The notes beneath the pieces were generated by a model. The model did no database searches. It was not told where the DNA came from and was given only the letters and a program-made list of their open reading frames with translations. The translations under genes were made by a program, and so were the position numbers. 64,000 nucleotides of DNA from Pseudo-nitzschia pungens (Eukaryota > Bacillariophyta > Bacillariophyceae > Bacillariales > Bacillariaceae), in assembly GCA_037355855.1 (NCBI GenBank), contig CM074764.1:248001-312000 (forward strand), written 5' to 3'. This document shows, piece by piece, positions 42,129-52,048 of this stretch. Every line of letters starts with the position of its first letter. Within the stretch, counting starts at the first letter, position 1.

Positions 42129-43832
42129 ATGGTCGAGTTGTGTGTTGTATGCCGCTATCACCCCAATGAGTTTTGCACTCTCCGCAAACCAGATTCCAAG
42201 GACGATGTTAATGGCAACGGCAACGGCAGCGATTCTGAGTCGTTGTTGCTGGAGGGGCGAGGGACATCTTCTTCCGACAACCGAGCGGTCCTCGACGAAT
42301 CCTCGGCGCGAAACGATGGCCTGGACGATTTTAACCACCCGCGACAAAGGCGGGCCCTCATCCTTCTGGAACTCCAACGGCGTGAAACCAAAACCGCTTC
42401 GCGCACGCAAATGGAAACCGATGGCACCGACGGGACGCATCGTGGATTGGAAGCTGTAACGGAAGCAACAGCAACCCCCACCGTTCCTTCCATCGTTTTC
42501 GAAACCCCCACGTCGCTCGACGAGATCATTGAAAGGAAGGACAATGACGACAACCACAACGACAACCACAACTACAACTACAACCACAACGATCCATTGC
42601 ACCTATATCGAAAGGTTCACTCGGACGGATTGATCGATTTCTTGTCCACGGCCTGGGAACGATGGGTCTCACTCGGTGCTTCGGGAAGGGACCTTTCCTG
42701 CGTTCCCGTCTCGTCGCTGCTGATGGACGACGATCACGACGAAAGGGCGGTTCCTCCAATGATTCCGTGCAACTTTTCCCTGCCGAGGGAATTCTCGCGC
42801 GATCACTACCACCACCCGCAGCGTGCTTCCAAGAACGTCATGGGACAGATCGGGTATTACTGCACCGATACGTGTACGCCAATCGTTTCGGGGCTGGTCG
42901 AGGAACTGGCATGGGATGCCACCACGGTCTCCTTGGCGGTGGACAGGGCCATTGGCAAAACCAATATACCGGAAGGCTTGCCGCAGTGTCGTCATCGTCA
43001 TCGCAGCCCTCCCGCCGTCTATGCCCTGTGCACCCATCCCGGCCACCACGCCGCGCGGGACAGCTTTGGCGGGTATTGCTACGTCAACAATGCCGCCCTG
43101 GCGGCGCGGTTGCTCTTGGAGCGTCTGCCTTCGAAAAAGGCCAGGATCGCAATCCTGGACGTCGACTACCACTGTGGGAACGGCACGGCGTCCATCTTTT
43201 ACGACGATCCGGACGTGCTAGTAGTCTCGATCCACTGCCACCCCGATTTCGAGTACCCCTTCCATTCGGGATTCGGCGACGAGACCGGCGGTCCCAACGC
43301 TCCAAGGGCCACCCTGCACCTCCCGCTCGCTCCGGGGGCCACCTGGGAGGACCACTACGAGCCGACGCTCTCCGGGGCGGCGCAGGAGGCGATCGTCGCC
43401 TTTGGTCCCGACGCGGTTGTGATCAGCCTGGGCCTCGACACCCACGCCTCGGATCCGTGCGCGACGCGGCGGGCCGGGTTCGAGCTGCGGAGCAGCAGCC
43501 GTGTCGGTGGCAACATCAATGGCAATGGCGACATCAATGGAAATGGCAGTGTCGACGATCCTTCCGACAGCGACTACTACCGCATGGGAATCGCCCTCGG
43601 ATCCATCGTGGCCCTCTGCGGGAAGCAAAAGCGAGGCAATGGCAATGGCAATGGCGATGACGATGGCAATGACGATGACGACGAGGCAAAAGCATCCACC
43701 GAGACCGTATCCGTACCCGTCCCGGCCATGGTTCTGCAAGAGGGCGGATACGCCATGGAAGCGGTTCCGTCCGCCGCCGCCGACGTGCTGCTGGGAATGG
43801 CTGCCGCTATGGACGGCGGCAGCGGACTCTAG
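42129..43832 (+). CDS. Histone deacetylase / acetylpolyamine amidohydrolase family
   Basis: A 567-residue intronless ORF with ATG 42129. The zinc hydrolase core shows THPGHHA (about residue 301) with the catalytic His pair, GGYCYVNNAA, the metal ligands in ILDVDYHCGNGT (about 344), SIHCHPDFEYPFHSGF, a further ligand Asp in LGLDTHASDP (about 436) and the late catalytic-Tyr motif QEGGYAME (about 537). It removes acetyl groups from lysine or polyamines. The divergent THPGHH and the EYPFHSGFGDETG loop look closer to class II and acetylpolyamine-type enzymes than to class I HDACs. Residues 30-165 are an acidic, Asn/His-rich extension, and a GNGNGD/Asp insert (about 455-525) splits the C-terminal part of the domain. 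No clear NLS, so nuclear versus cytosolic is open. Confidence 0.9.
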   Translation: MVELCVVCRYHPNEFCTLRKPDSKDDVNGNGNGSDSESLLLEGRGTSSSDNRAVLDESSARNDGLDDFNHPRQRRALILLELQRRETKTASRTQMETDGTDGTHRGLEAVTEATATPTVPSIVFETPTSLDEIIERKDNDDNHNDNHNYNYNHNDPLHLYRKVHSDGLIDFLSTAWERWVSLGASGRDLSCVPVSSLLMDDDHDERAVPPMIPCNFSLPREFSRDHYHHPQRASKNVMGQIGYYCTDTCTPIVSGLVEELAWDATTVSLAVDRAIGKTNIPEGLPQCRHRHRSPPAVYALCTHPGHHAARDSFGGYCYVNNAALAARLLLERLPSKKARIAILDVDYHCGNGTASIFYDDPDVLVVSIHCHPDFEYPFHSGFGDETGGPNAPRATLHLPLAPGATWEDHYEPTLSGAAQEAIVAFGPDAVVISLGLDTHASDPCATRRAGFELRSSSRVGGNINGNGDINGNGSVDDPSDSDYYRMGIALGSIVALCGKQKRGNGNGNGDDDGNDDDDEAKASTETVSVPVPAMVLQEGGYAMEAVPSAAADVLLGMAAAMDGGSGL

Positions 43833-45587
43833 CGGAGCGGGGTTGCAAGCTGCCGTGCCTCGGCGGGCAGGAACGGAGAAACAGAGAAGACAGAGACAGA
43901 CACAGACGCGGCTCCACCGACTCGGGAATGAACGACGAAACGAATGCGGCAACAACGATCTCATCGATCAACAAAAACTATAACCGTGTTGTTCCTTTGC
44001 TCAGCACACGTTTTGTCGCTGGATTAGTATTGAAAAGACCGCACCATAATATGAATGTAGTATCACTGTAGAATACTTATACTATTATATCTTGCTTTGT
44101 GCAATCCATTCGTACCGGAAAGAGCACAATCAAACTCAAGAAGAATGATTCGGGATGAATTAGTGCTTCTTGTTGTTATTGCTTCCTTCTTTTTGGCAGA
44201 TGCCTCTTCGTGCGGTGTTTCGCATTACACCACGCTCATTTCATCATACATATTGCTACCAACCACCACCACCAAAAAACATTATAGTTACTATTGGCCG
44301 GGTCGACACCATCCGCCACCACCACCATGCAGCATGCAGCATGCAGCAAAATTGTGCTTGATGAACCGACAAGAATTTACTTCTTGCAAGGAGGAGGAGG
44401 AGAACAAGAATGCAACAACAACAGCAATAACAACAACAACAATACAAAAAGAGGAAAAAAGCACCAGATCATAGCAGGCTCTCCTGCAGCTCCCTGTTGC
44501 CAGTCGTGTAACAAACAGCAAGGACCAGCAGAATACAATGCACACCAGCACCAGCATCAGCACCAGCACCAGCATCAGCACCAGTCAAGAAGAAGTAGTA
44601 GTACGTGCTGGTGCTCCACCATCATCAGCAGCATGATGATGATTTGGTGCGAGAAGAACAAAAAGAACAACAAGAAGTTACTACTAGTGGTAGTAATACT
44701 ATTGGACAGTACTAGTGGTGGCTAAGACTTACCTTTGATTGATGGATGACCAACGCAGGAACATGGTTGATTTAATTTTCTTCTAAGAATTTAAATTTTT
44801 CCAGCCCCCCGCGCACCACTCAGCGCTTGGTGTCACTTTGACACCCGGGGTCACTTCGACCCCCAAAAAGTATCAGCGAGTGTCAAGTGTCACTTTGACA
44901 CCAGGTGTCAAAACAGTTGACACCTGGTGTCACTTTGACACTCGTTCGTACTAAGACAGTTTTTTCTACTTCTCTACCCCAAAAGTAAGGTTATTGGCGA
45001 GTGTGAAGCGTCAAATTTTTAAAATTCGTCAAAAAACAAAAATCAACCATGTTCCGCAGCGGGACATGTAAAAATAATAGGGATAGGACTTGATTAGTTC
45101 TTCCACATCTGCCTTCGGCCTTGGTTGAATTCTTCGGTCCATCGGAAGCTTCCAAAACTCGACATCATAACATGCATCATGCAACACATAATACAGTAAA
45201 AAAGTAAGGTTACAGCATTCAACATACCGTACATGAATGCATCTCAATACATCAACATACAGGATGGCAACGGTCGACGATGAATGAATGATTCCTTCGT
45301 TCCGGAATTTGACATTGCAGATTATCAATATCAATTACTGCAGCAAAAGGGTACGGTGTAATTCCACTTTCTTCCAATACAAAGTCCGTACCGGTACGGC
45401 AGAGCGACCCGAGAACTGTGCTGCTGGCTCGGAAGACGCTCCGGCATTCGCCAACTTTCTCTCGAACCGAACAAGCGAGTGAGTGATTGAGTGATTGAAC
45501 GAGTGAATGAGTGAGTGATTGAGTGAATGAGCTATTGAGTCAGTCAGTCAGTCGGTCAGTCGGTCCAACAAACACAATCAATCCACC
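43833..45587. other. Intergenic spacer
   Basis: 1.75 kb. Contains CAGCAC repeats (about 44537-44582), ACAACA runs, a cluster of small palindromic hairpins (44829-44943) and GAGTGAGTGATT-type repeats just before the ankyrin-like gene. An ORF at 44097-44474 has a hydrophobic start but is otherwise repeat-derived; not accepted. Confidence 0.6.
44829..44943. repeat. Array of four small hairpin modules within a larger foldback
   Basis: Hairpins GGTGTC-acttt-GACACC (44829-44845), GGGGTC-acttc-GACCCC (44847-44863), GTGTC-acttt-GACAC (44887-44901) and GTGTC-acttt-GACAC (44927-44941). Between the last two, GACACCAGGTGTCAA (44897-44911) pairs with TTGACACCTGGTGTC (44917-44931). Outer GAGTGTCA (44878-44885) pairs with TGACACTC (44936-44943). 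Hairpin 2 differs from hairpin 1 by a paired change in both arms that preserves the stem. Confidence 0.85.
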
Positions 45588-47129
45588 ATGCCGAGAGCTT
45601 CTCGAAGCAATGGCACTGGAAATGGAAATGGCGATGACGTGGAGAGATCCCAAAATGGGGGAGAAACCAGCGATTACAACTACTACACGTACGATAATAA
45701 CGACGACGACAACAACAACAATAAAAACGACAACGATACAGATGATGATTACCATTTCGATTCCAACGACGATGACGATGACGACTACGATGACGACTGC
45801 GATGACGACTGTGATGACGAAAGCTACGAGAGCGAGGAAGACGACGGATCCAACCGAACGCTCCTCTTCCTTTGCGAGGAGGGACAACTCGACCTGGCGC
45901 TGAAGCGGGTCAAACAATGGGACGAGCTCTGTCCCAATATCGACGCAACCAATGCCAAGCAACCCACCGAGCAACAGAAACAACAACAGCATCAACAACA
46001 GCATCAACAACACGAAACCCTTCGCGCCACCGTTCGCCGCGAGCTGGTCCGCAAGAATCCCTCGACCGGCAATTGCTGCCTCCACGAGATTCTCGCCGGG
46101 GGAACCTCCGGAAGATCGGCTCCCGACCTGGCGGAGCGGTTGGTCCGTTGGACGAGAGCCCTCGGTCTGCGGGAGATCTTCGAGGCCCGGCCGAGGGGAT
46201 CCCACGGGCGCACCCTCTTGCACTGGTGCGCCTGGGGAGGGGCCCCCCTCGACCTTTCGGTTTCCGTGGTGCGCGGGGGTCTCCGGGCCCTGGTGCTCCG
46301 AGACGCTCCCTCGCACGGATCCCGGACCCCCGCGGAACTCTCCGAACGGTACCGGCCGGGAGGTCCCCTCGCGGTGTTTCTGGCATCGGCGACGCGCTCG
46401 TATCTGGCGCACCGGGTTCGGGAGTGCGTGAAACTCTGCGTCCGGCGGTATTTTTGCGTTTGCGTCGCGGGTGGCGAGAAAGCGGCGGCGGTGGCGGAGG
46501 CGGCGGTGGCAGCGGCAGTGATGGGCGGGGCAGTACCCAGCACCACCGGCACCGCCCGCAACATCATTGCTGTTGCTGTTGCTGCTGCTGCTGCTGCTGA
46601 TGATGATGATGATGACAACGATGACGACAATCATGACAATACCGCGACTGCTGCACGCACCCTTGCTTCTCGGACGGTTCCCGCCGCCACCACCGCCACC
46701 CCCCGACCACTCACGCCCTTCGACAAGGCGGACCGCAGGATTGCCCAGCTCACTCCCAGGGCCTGGTTCGTGGCGAGCGTCCTGGGATACGCGATCCAGA
46801 GGGAACTGCAAGACCTGGAATCCCGCATCCTCTCCTTTGTCGGGGGCGGTGCGAAACTCGCTCCGCACGAGCGCCCTCCCTCCGGGGCTCGCAAGCGCAA
46901 GCGCAAACGCAAACCGCGAGCAACGACCGGGTCGGCGTCGCGGACGACGACGACGAAAACGAAAACGACGAAGACGACATCCGAATCCAAACCGAGGACC
47001 GCAACGCATTCCTCGGCCGAGACATCACCGGCCGTGTCGCAACGAATCACACGCAGCCGGGCGCGCAGCGACGATGGGAAAGCGGACCGCCACACGAGCA
47101 ACGCGGCAAGGACCAGGCGGTCGAAGTGA
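45588..47129 (+). CDS. Ankyrin-like protein with acidic and basic low-complexity tails
   Basis: A 513-residue single-exon ORF; ATG 45588 follows CAGT/GAGT repeats. An Asn/Asp-rich N-terminus (about residues 10-85, DDD and DDDC runs) precedes a helical LLFLCEEGQLDLALKRVKQW, a poly-Gln/His stretch, CCLHEILAGG and GRTLLHWCAWGGAPLDL, which look like degenerate ankyrin repeats (TLLHWA-type). After an Ala/Asp tract comes a short helical PFDKADRRIAQLTPRAWF region. The C-terminus is strongly basic (KRKRKRKPR, then Thr/Lys-rich), consistent with nuclear import. Ankyrin repeats bind proteins; no enzyme motif is seen. The acidic and basic tracts come from trinucleotide repeats. It could be a diatom-specific scaffold. 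Confidence 0.7.
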   Translation: MPRASRSNGTGNGNGDDVERSQNGGETSDYNYYTYDNNDDDNNNNKNDNDTDDDYHFDSNDDDDDDYDDDCDDDCDDESYESEEDDGSNRTLLFLCEEGQLDLALKRVKQWDELCPNIDATNAKQPTEQQKQQQHQQQHQQHETLRATVRRELVRKNPSTGNCCLHEILAGGTSGRSAPDLAERLVRWTRALGLREIFEARPRGSHGRTLLHWCAWGGAPLDLSVSVVRGGLRALVLRDAPSHGSRTPAELSERYRPGGPLAVFLASATRSYLAHRVRECVKLCVRRYFCVCVAGGEKAAAVAEAAVAAAVMGGAVPSTTGTARNIIAVAVAAAAAADDDDDDNDDDNHDNTATAARTLASRTVPAATTATPRPLTPFDKADRRIAQLTPRAWFVASVLGYAIQRELQDLESRILSFVGGGAKLAPHERPPSGARKRKRKRKPRATTGSASRTTTTKTKTTKTTSESKPRTATHSSAETSPAVSQRITRSRARSDDGKADRHTSNAARTRRSK

Positions 47130-48569
47130 AAGTGGATCCAATATCCAATCCAATCCAATCCAATCCAATCCAATCCAATCCAATCCAATCCAATCCAATC
47201 CAAACGCCCAAAACGCAGCCTAGCGGAGCAAAGCTGAAGGAATCAATCGGTCGCGGTCCAATCTATCATTCGTTCATTTTATTTCATTTCATTTCATTTC
47301 ATTCCTTCGGACGTCCTTACCTTCATCGGATCCCGGTGACTGTCCTTGGCGACAAGACGAGAGAAAACAAAGCAAAACAAAACAAAACAAATCCGAATCC
47401 GAATCCTTTACACCAGCAGCAGCATCCAATGCATTCATGGATCGTCGTTTCAATTCGATTCGATTCGTTCCGATTTCGATTCGTTTCGCTCCAACCGCAA
47501 AAAGGATCGAACGATACAACACTCGGACAAGGTCATCCATCGAAGCCAGCCAGCCAGCCAGCCATCCAAGCAGAACGAAACGAAACGAAACGAATCCACC
47601 CTCAATCAAAATTAAACTAACTGCATTTGTGATGGAATGCGTAGGCGGCGACTGCTTTCGAAGCACACTTCGTCCGGTGCGACACGGTAGTCTTCCGTCT
47701 CGTCTCGTCTGATTTCGCCTCGTGTCGTTGCAAATTGAAACGTTGCCGCGACGGACAAACCTCCATCGAAGAAGCCTTCCGTGCGGATTGCTAGGGTGTT
47801 CCACGCGATACCACACCACACCAAACAATGCAAAATGTATCCACATCCACGGGGATGATCCGTTGATCGCTCGGAACGATTGCTTCTGTTGTTTTATTGA
47901 TGAAAAATAAAAAAAACTAAACCACGAGTATTAGGAATACAAGTAATTGATCAGAATACTCTGCTTGTACGAGTACTCTTTTTCGATCGAATAGTTGGAG
48001 TAAGCGTGTCCGTGCCTGCGGCGAAGAATTCGCGTTTCGGCTCGGAGCATGTGCGATGCGATGCGATGCTACGGACGGATGAGTCCCGACGCCGTGGTCT
48101 GTTGGGATGCGAATACCAAAGAGGGGGTCCTCGAATGCGAAGCAGTAACGATAATACGTAGTAATAGTTTGCGAAATATACTATCGAAATGAATTTCTTC
48201 TCGCACGACTAAGGATCGTTTTCTCTTCGAACAATACGACCCCGATAGCACCATTCTTGCGGGTCGGATTCATTGGACGGAATAGAAGACCATTCGAAAA
48301 CGCGGCAAGCTACTGCGGGAGGTACTTGACTAAAACAGCAACAAACCTATGGGATGTGTGAGAGTTCTTGTTTCCGCATTAGTAATAGTAGTTGCACGGG
48401 GCAAGGTTGGAAGCAACGAGGGCGACATTGCATTGTTCTTGTATCTTTGCGTCTTTGTTTCCTTTATGATTTATGGCGTGCTGTCTCGGTTGGGTTCCTG
48501 CCTTCCTGCCTGGCTTTCGTTCTCTCGTGCTTGCTAGCTTGCAAACCCATTCATGCAATCGCTGCTCGT
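47130..48569. other. Intergenic spacer with several microsatellites
   Basis: 1.4 kb between convergent genes. Contains (CCAAT)n, (TTTCA)n at about 47276-47303, (AAAAC)n at about 47372-47392, (GCCA)n at about 47544-47562 and (CGAAA)n at about 47576-47594. No gene recognised. Confidence 0.65.
47144..47203. repeat. (CCAAT)n pentanucleotide array, about 12 units
   Basis: Uninterrupted CAATC/CCAAT units directly after the stop of the ankyrin-like gene. Confidence 0.95.
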
Positions 48570-50211
48570 TCACGCCGCAAAATCAATGTTTGGTTCGATG
48601 CCCTCAAGGAGCTCCCGGTAGGTGCTCCCGTGCAACCGCAGGCGGCTTTCCGGTCCGCCGTTCGACGCCGACTTGAGCAGTGGCTTGAACCGGCCCTCGA
48701 CCGGGACGACTGAATCGCTGTAGTACAGCTCAATGGCCGTGTTTTTCACGTTGGGAGCCTCCGACAGGGCCAGCTCGACCGTCAGCTCGGCAACGTCGGC
48801 CCGGCTGATGATCCCGGCAAAGACGTCCCCCTGCGATACCTCCAGCACGCTCGGCCCCAACACCTTGTTGCGCTTGGGTTCTTCCAGTCCACCGGGCCGG
48901 ACGATGGTGTACGACGACCGTGACGACGACGACGATGCCGGTTGCTGCTTGCGGAAGGCCTCCATCAGTCCGAGCTCCCCGTTCCGTTTTTCTCCCATGA
49001 TGTTCCCCCCGACGCCCAGGTTGGTAAAGACGTAGCCGAGGCTCTTGGGCCGGGTGGTGGCCGTCGACGAGATCAAAACACACCGTCCGACCCCCGCCTC
49101 AAGGCAGGCGTCGGCCACCCTGACGACGCCCAGGTGGTCCACGTCCAGGGCCGATCCGCCGTTCTTGGACGCCGACGCCGCGTAGATCACCGCCGCGCAT
49201 CCCTCGAGGCTGGCGACGACCGACGATGCTTGGTCGAGGACCACGTCACATCTCGCAACCGTCAGGAGGTCGCCCCGCGGTTTGGCTCCGTGCATCGATG
49301 CGGTGGTGGTGAAAGCACCTTCCGGGGTGGGGGGAGCGGTCCACTCCCCCGTGCGGGTCAGGGCCCGGACGGGAATTCCCCTCCGGAGGCACTGAAAGTG
49401 ACAACCACAACCACAAGGCACGCGACAGAAGGGGACCACAAAATCGGAAAAGCATACAGGAGGCATCGCAAACGGTCGGTGGATGGAGAAAAAAAAAGAC
49501 GCATCATGAGTTTGGTTGCCGAGCAGGATGGGATATTGCGTTGCAGCTCCCGAAACCAAACCCACGTCCCCAATATTGCCCATTCGACAGGAGTCACAGG
49601 CAGACACTCCACTCCACTCCACTCCACTCCACTCCACTCCACTCCACTCCACTCCACTCCACTCCACTCCACTCCACTCCACTCCACTCCACTCCACTCC
49701 ACTCCACTCCACTCCAATCGAATGCACTCTACTCTAGTCTAGTCTAGTCTACTCTACTCCAATAAGATCCTATCCTGCGACGACAGCGACAACTCACCGC
49801 ATCGACACAGAGACTCCCGGTTCGTCCCGTGGCACCGACCACCGCGACTGGTCCTCGATTGGTCCGTCCTTCGTCATCGGCCAGGGCGTCTTGGATGCTC
49901 GCCAGCCAGGGAGCCAAGACGCCGCTCCCGGCGACCACCCCTGTCTTGCCAAGCAGGTCCCGTCGGCCGAGATTGCCGCTGCCGCTGCCTCGCTGCGATT
50001 GCGAATACGAATGCTGTTGCGAATGCGCCTGCGGTTGATGAGACAGGGACCGAGCCCGCGGGAGGCAGGACAGCATCATCACGACCAGAACCGCCGATGG
50101 CCGCAGCAGATGGCCCCCTAGCCAAAGCGGCAAGGATCGTGACGGACGATCAAGCTCCTTCGGAGCGTTGCGTCGGGATTTCCTCCGTCGAGTGGAACGC
50201 CGATGCTTCAT
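48570..50211 (-). CDS. NmrA-like/atypical SDR NAD(P)-binding protein with Tat-type N-terminus
   Basis: Exons 50211-49798 and 49391-48570 give 411 residues; the 406-nt intron (gtgagt..ttcag, phase 0) holds a 22-unit pentanucleotide array. Splicing joins VAVVGATGRTGSLCVDA to CLRRGIPVRALTR. The GATGRTG motif is the Rossmann dinucleotide loop of atypical SDRs and NmrA-like proteins. Further signs: GCAAVIYAAS, VDHLGVVRVADACLEAGV, VLISST and YTIVRPGGLEE. No YxxxK catalytic pair is evident, so it may bind NAD(P) as a redox sensor or assembly factor. The N-terminus has a basic start, a hydrophobic stretch (SAVLVVMMLSCL), then GRRDLLGKTGVVAGSGVLA ending in DALAD, a twin-arginine pattern. This suggests plastid import and thylakoid-lumen delivery, though the usual diatom cleavage-site Phe is not obvious. 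Confidence 0.82.
49606..49715. repeat. (ACTCC)22 pentanucleotide array inside an intron
   Basis: Twenty-two perfect ACTCC units in the single intron of the NmrA-like gene, followed by TCTAG/TCTAC units to about 49760. The array fills over a quarter of the intron. Confidence 0.95.
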
Positions 50212-52048
50212 GGTTATTGTTTTTGCTGTTGTTATTCTTTCGTTTTGGTTGGTTCCTCTTTTGCTAGAAAGCAGCTTTATATGGAACAAAGGTATGTTGA
50301 TTGAAAGATTGGCGGCGCAGATGAATGGCAACTCGGCGTACGAGTACGTAAGATCTTACTTGTAGCAGTAGGTATCGGTTATTGTGCGTTTCATCGTTGG
50401 AAGCTTGATTGAAAGTTGACTCTGTGATATCTTTCCACCTTGGGGAGAGACATGACAGGAAACAAAAAATGGGAAGGATTTCAGATTCCGTATCGTACGT
50501 ACATATGATTACTCACGGGTACGAACATACTACATACTGAATACCTTTCTGAATACTGGAGTTGTATTCCGCCATCATGGCCTCTATTTTTTTCTCCGAC
50601 AAAAATATATTATGCCAACTGATTCAAAAACGGATCAATTTTAATAAAGCTATTTCTTATTTTAAAAACATTTAAAATATCTATTTTCATAACAAAGAAT
50701 GACCCACTTTTTAAGCGTTGAAATCCTACCGGTAATCTTACGGTACCTGGTACAAGTAATTTACTGTACTTCGTAATAATCATGTCTTCAACCCTCGGAT
50801 GTGCCAGTAAGTTACAAGGTATAATTAGCCTTACCTGGTATCGTGATGATAGTTCATATTCCGAATTTGTACTTCTACAAACGAACAATGAATTCTCCAT
50901 TCTCAATTCGATAAAGTTCTAAATCCTTTTGTGTGACGTGTTCGTTGAGTTTCAAAAGAACTATTAAAAAGGGGGGGAATGGAAAAATGACAATCACAAT
51001 CCTTAAAGGTCAGGTAATTTTAATAGCGAACTGTGTCTCTGTTTAAGGGTCCGGGAAACACAGTTTATTATCGACTGCAAGGTCCCGATGTAGCATCGAA
51101 ATACCGATCAGGACCTTGTATGCAACTGACTCTTTATGCCCATCCGTTTAAAAAGAAAAAAAATATTTTTCAACCTGCCTCTGTAATAAAAAAATGTCTG
51201 AAAGGAGTAATTTCGAGCAATGCGCTCACTAACTTCTTGCACCTCTTCGACATTATTGCGTTGTGATGTGAGGATGTGATGTAAGAATCATGTGCCGAAA
51301 GCACTTTACAACGGTGCCTCGGCATGCAACGAAAGCTTCGCAAGGTGATGTAATGTGATGTGATGACATGTTCCTCGATCTTTTGGTTGTATCGTGCCGT
51401 GCCTTGCTGTGTATAGTATGCCACTGTCTCACGATAAAAGTACCGAACGAATGAATCCATCAATCGACCCTTCAGACGATGTATCGAATGCATTTTTTGA
51501 CGATCAAGATTCCCGGAACCATTCGCCTCCAATGGACATACGGCACGCTTAGCGTACAACACTGTCAACGGCAACTCTGGGGTGTCTGTCTGAATAAAAA
51601 TGATTTTTTCTTGCATCGGGGACTGCGAAAAATGGGAACCTCGAATCGAACACTGATTGGAAGATTTGATACCATTCGACCGGATTAACCCTCAATGAGT
51701 CCCGATGAAAATACCAGTGTATAAACACCAATGTCCATTTCTTGGGGAGAAAGGGGAGCTTCGTATCGCGCTGCCCAACCGATAGATAGATTGATTGATA
51801 CGCTACAAAATGGAGAAGAAACAAAACAAATTGACAACACAAACACAATGACAATATGGATGAATCGATGAATCAATGAATGAATCACCCAAAACAATCT
51901 ACAGCAATATATTTATGTCATTTGTGACAAAAACTGCAGGTTTTAAAGATTGTAGTTCCAAAAAAATTGTCCGTCTCTGGCTGCAACATGCTCCGTCTCG
52001 CAGGCTGGAGTGAGCACAGGATGGTGACTGACTCACAACGTTCCCCGG
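50212..52048. other. Intergenic spacer
   Basis: 1.8 kb, AT-rich. GTAAG-type motifs near 50347 and 50740. An imperfect inverted repeat lies at about 51077-51120 (CAAGGTCCCGAT against ATCAGGACCTTG). No supported gene. Confidence 0.6.

Noticed and set aside
44097..44474. Small ORF with a hydrophobic start, possible secreted peptide
   Set aside because: After the first 40 residues it is repeat-derived (CAC, ACA runs); no support for a gene.
45540..47009. 489-codon ORF antisense to the ankyrin-like gene
   Set aside because: Composed of poly-Val/Ile and Arg stretches produced by repeats on the sense strand.
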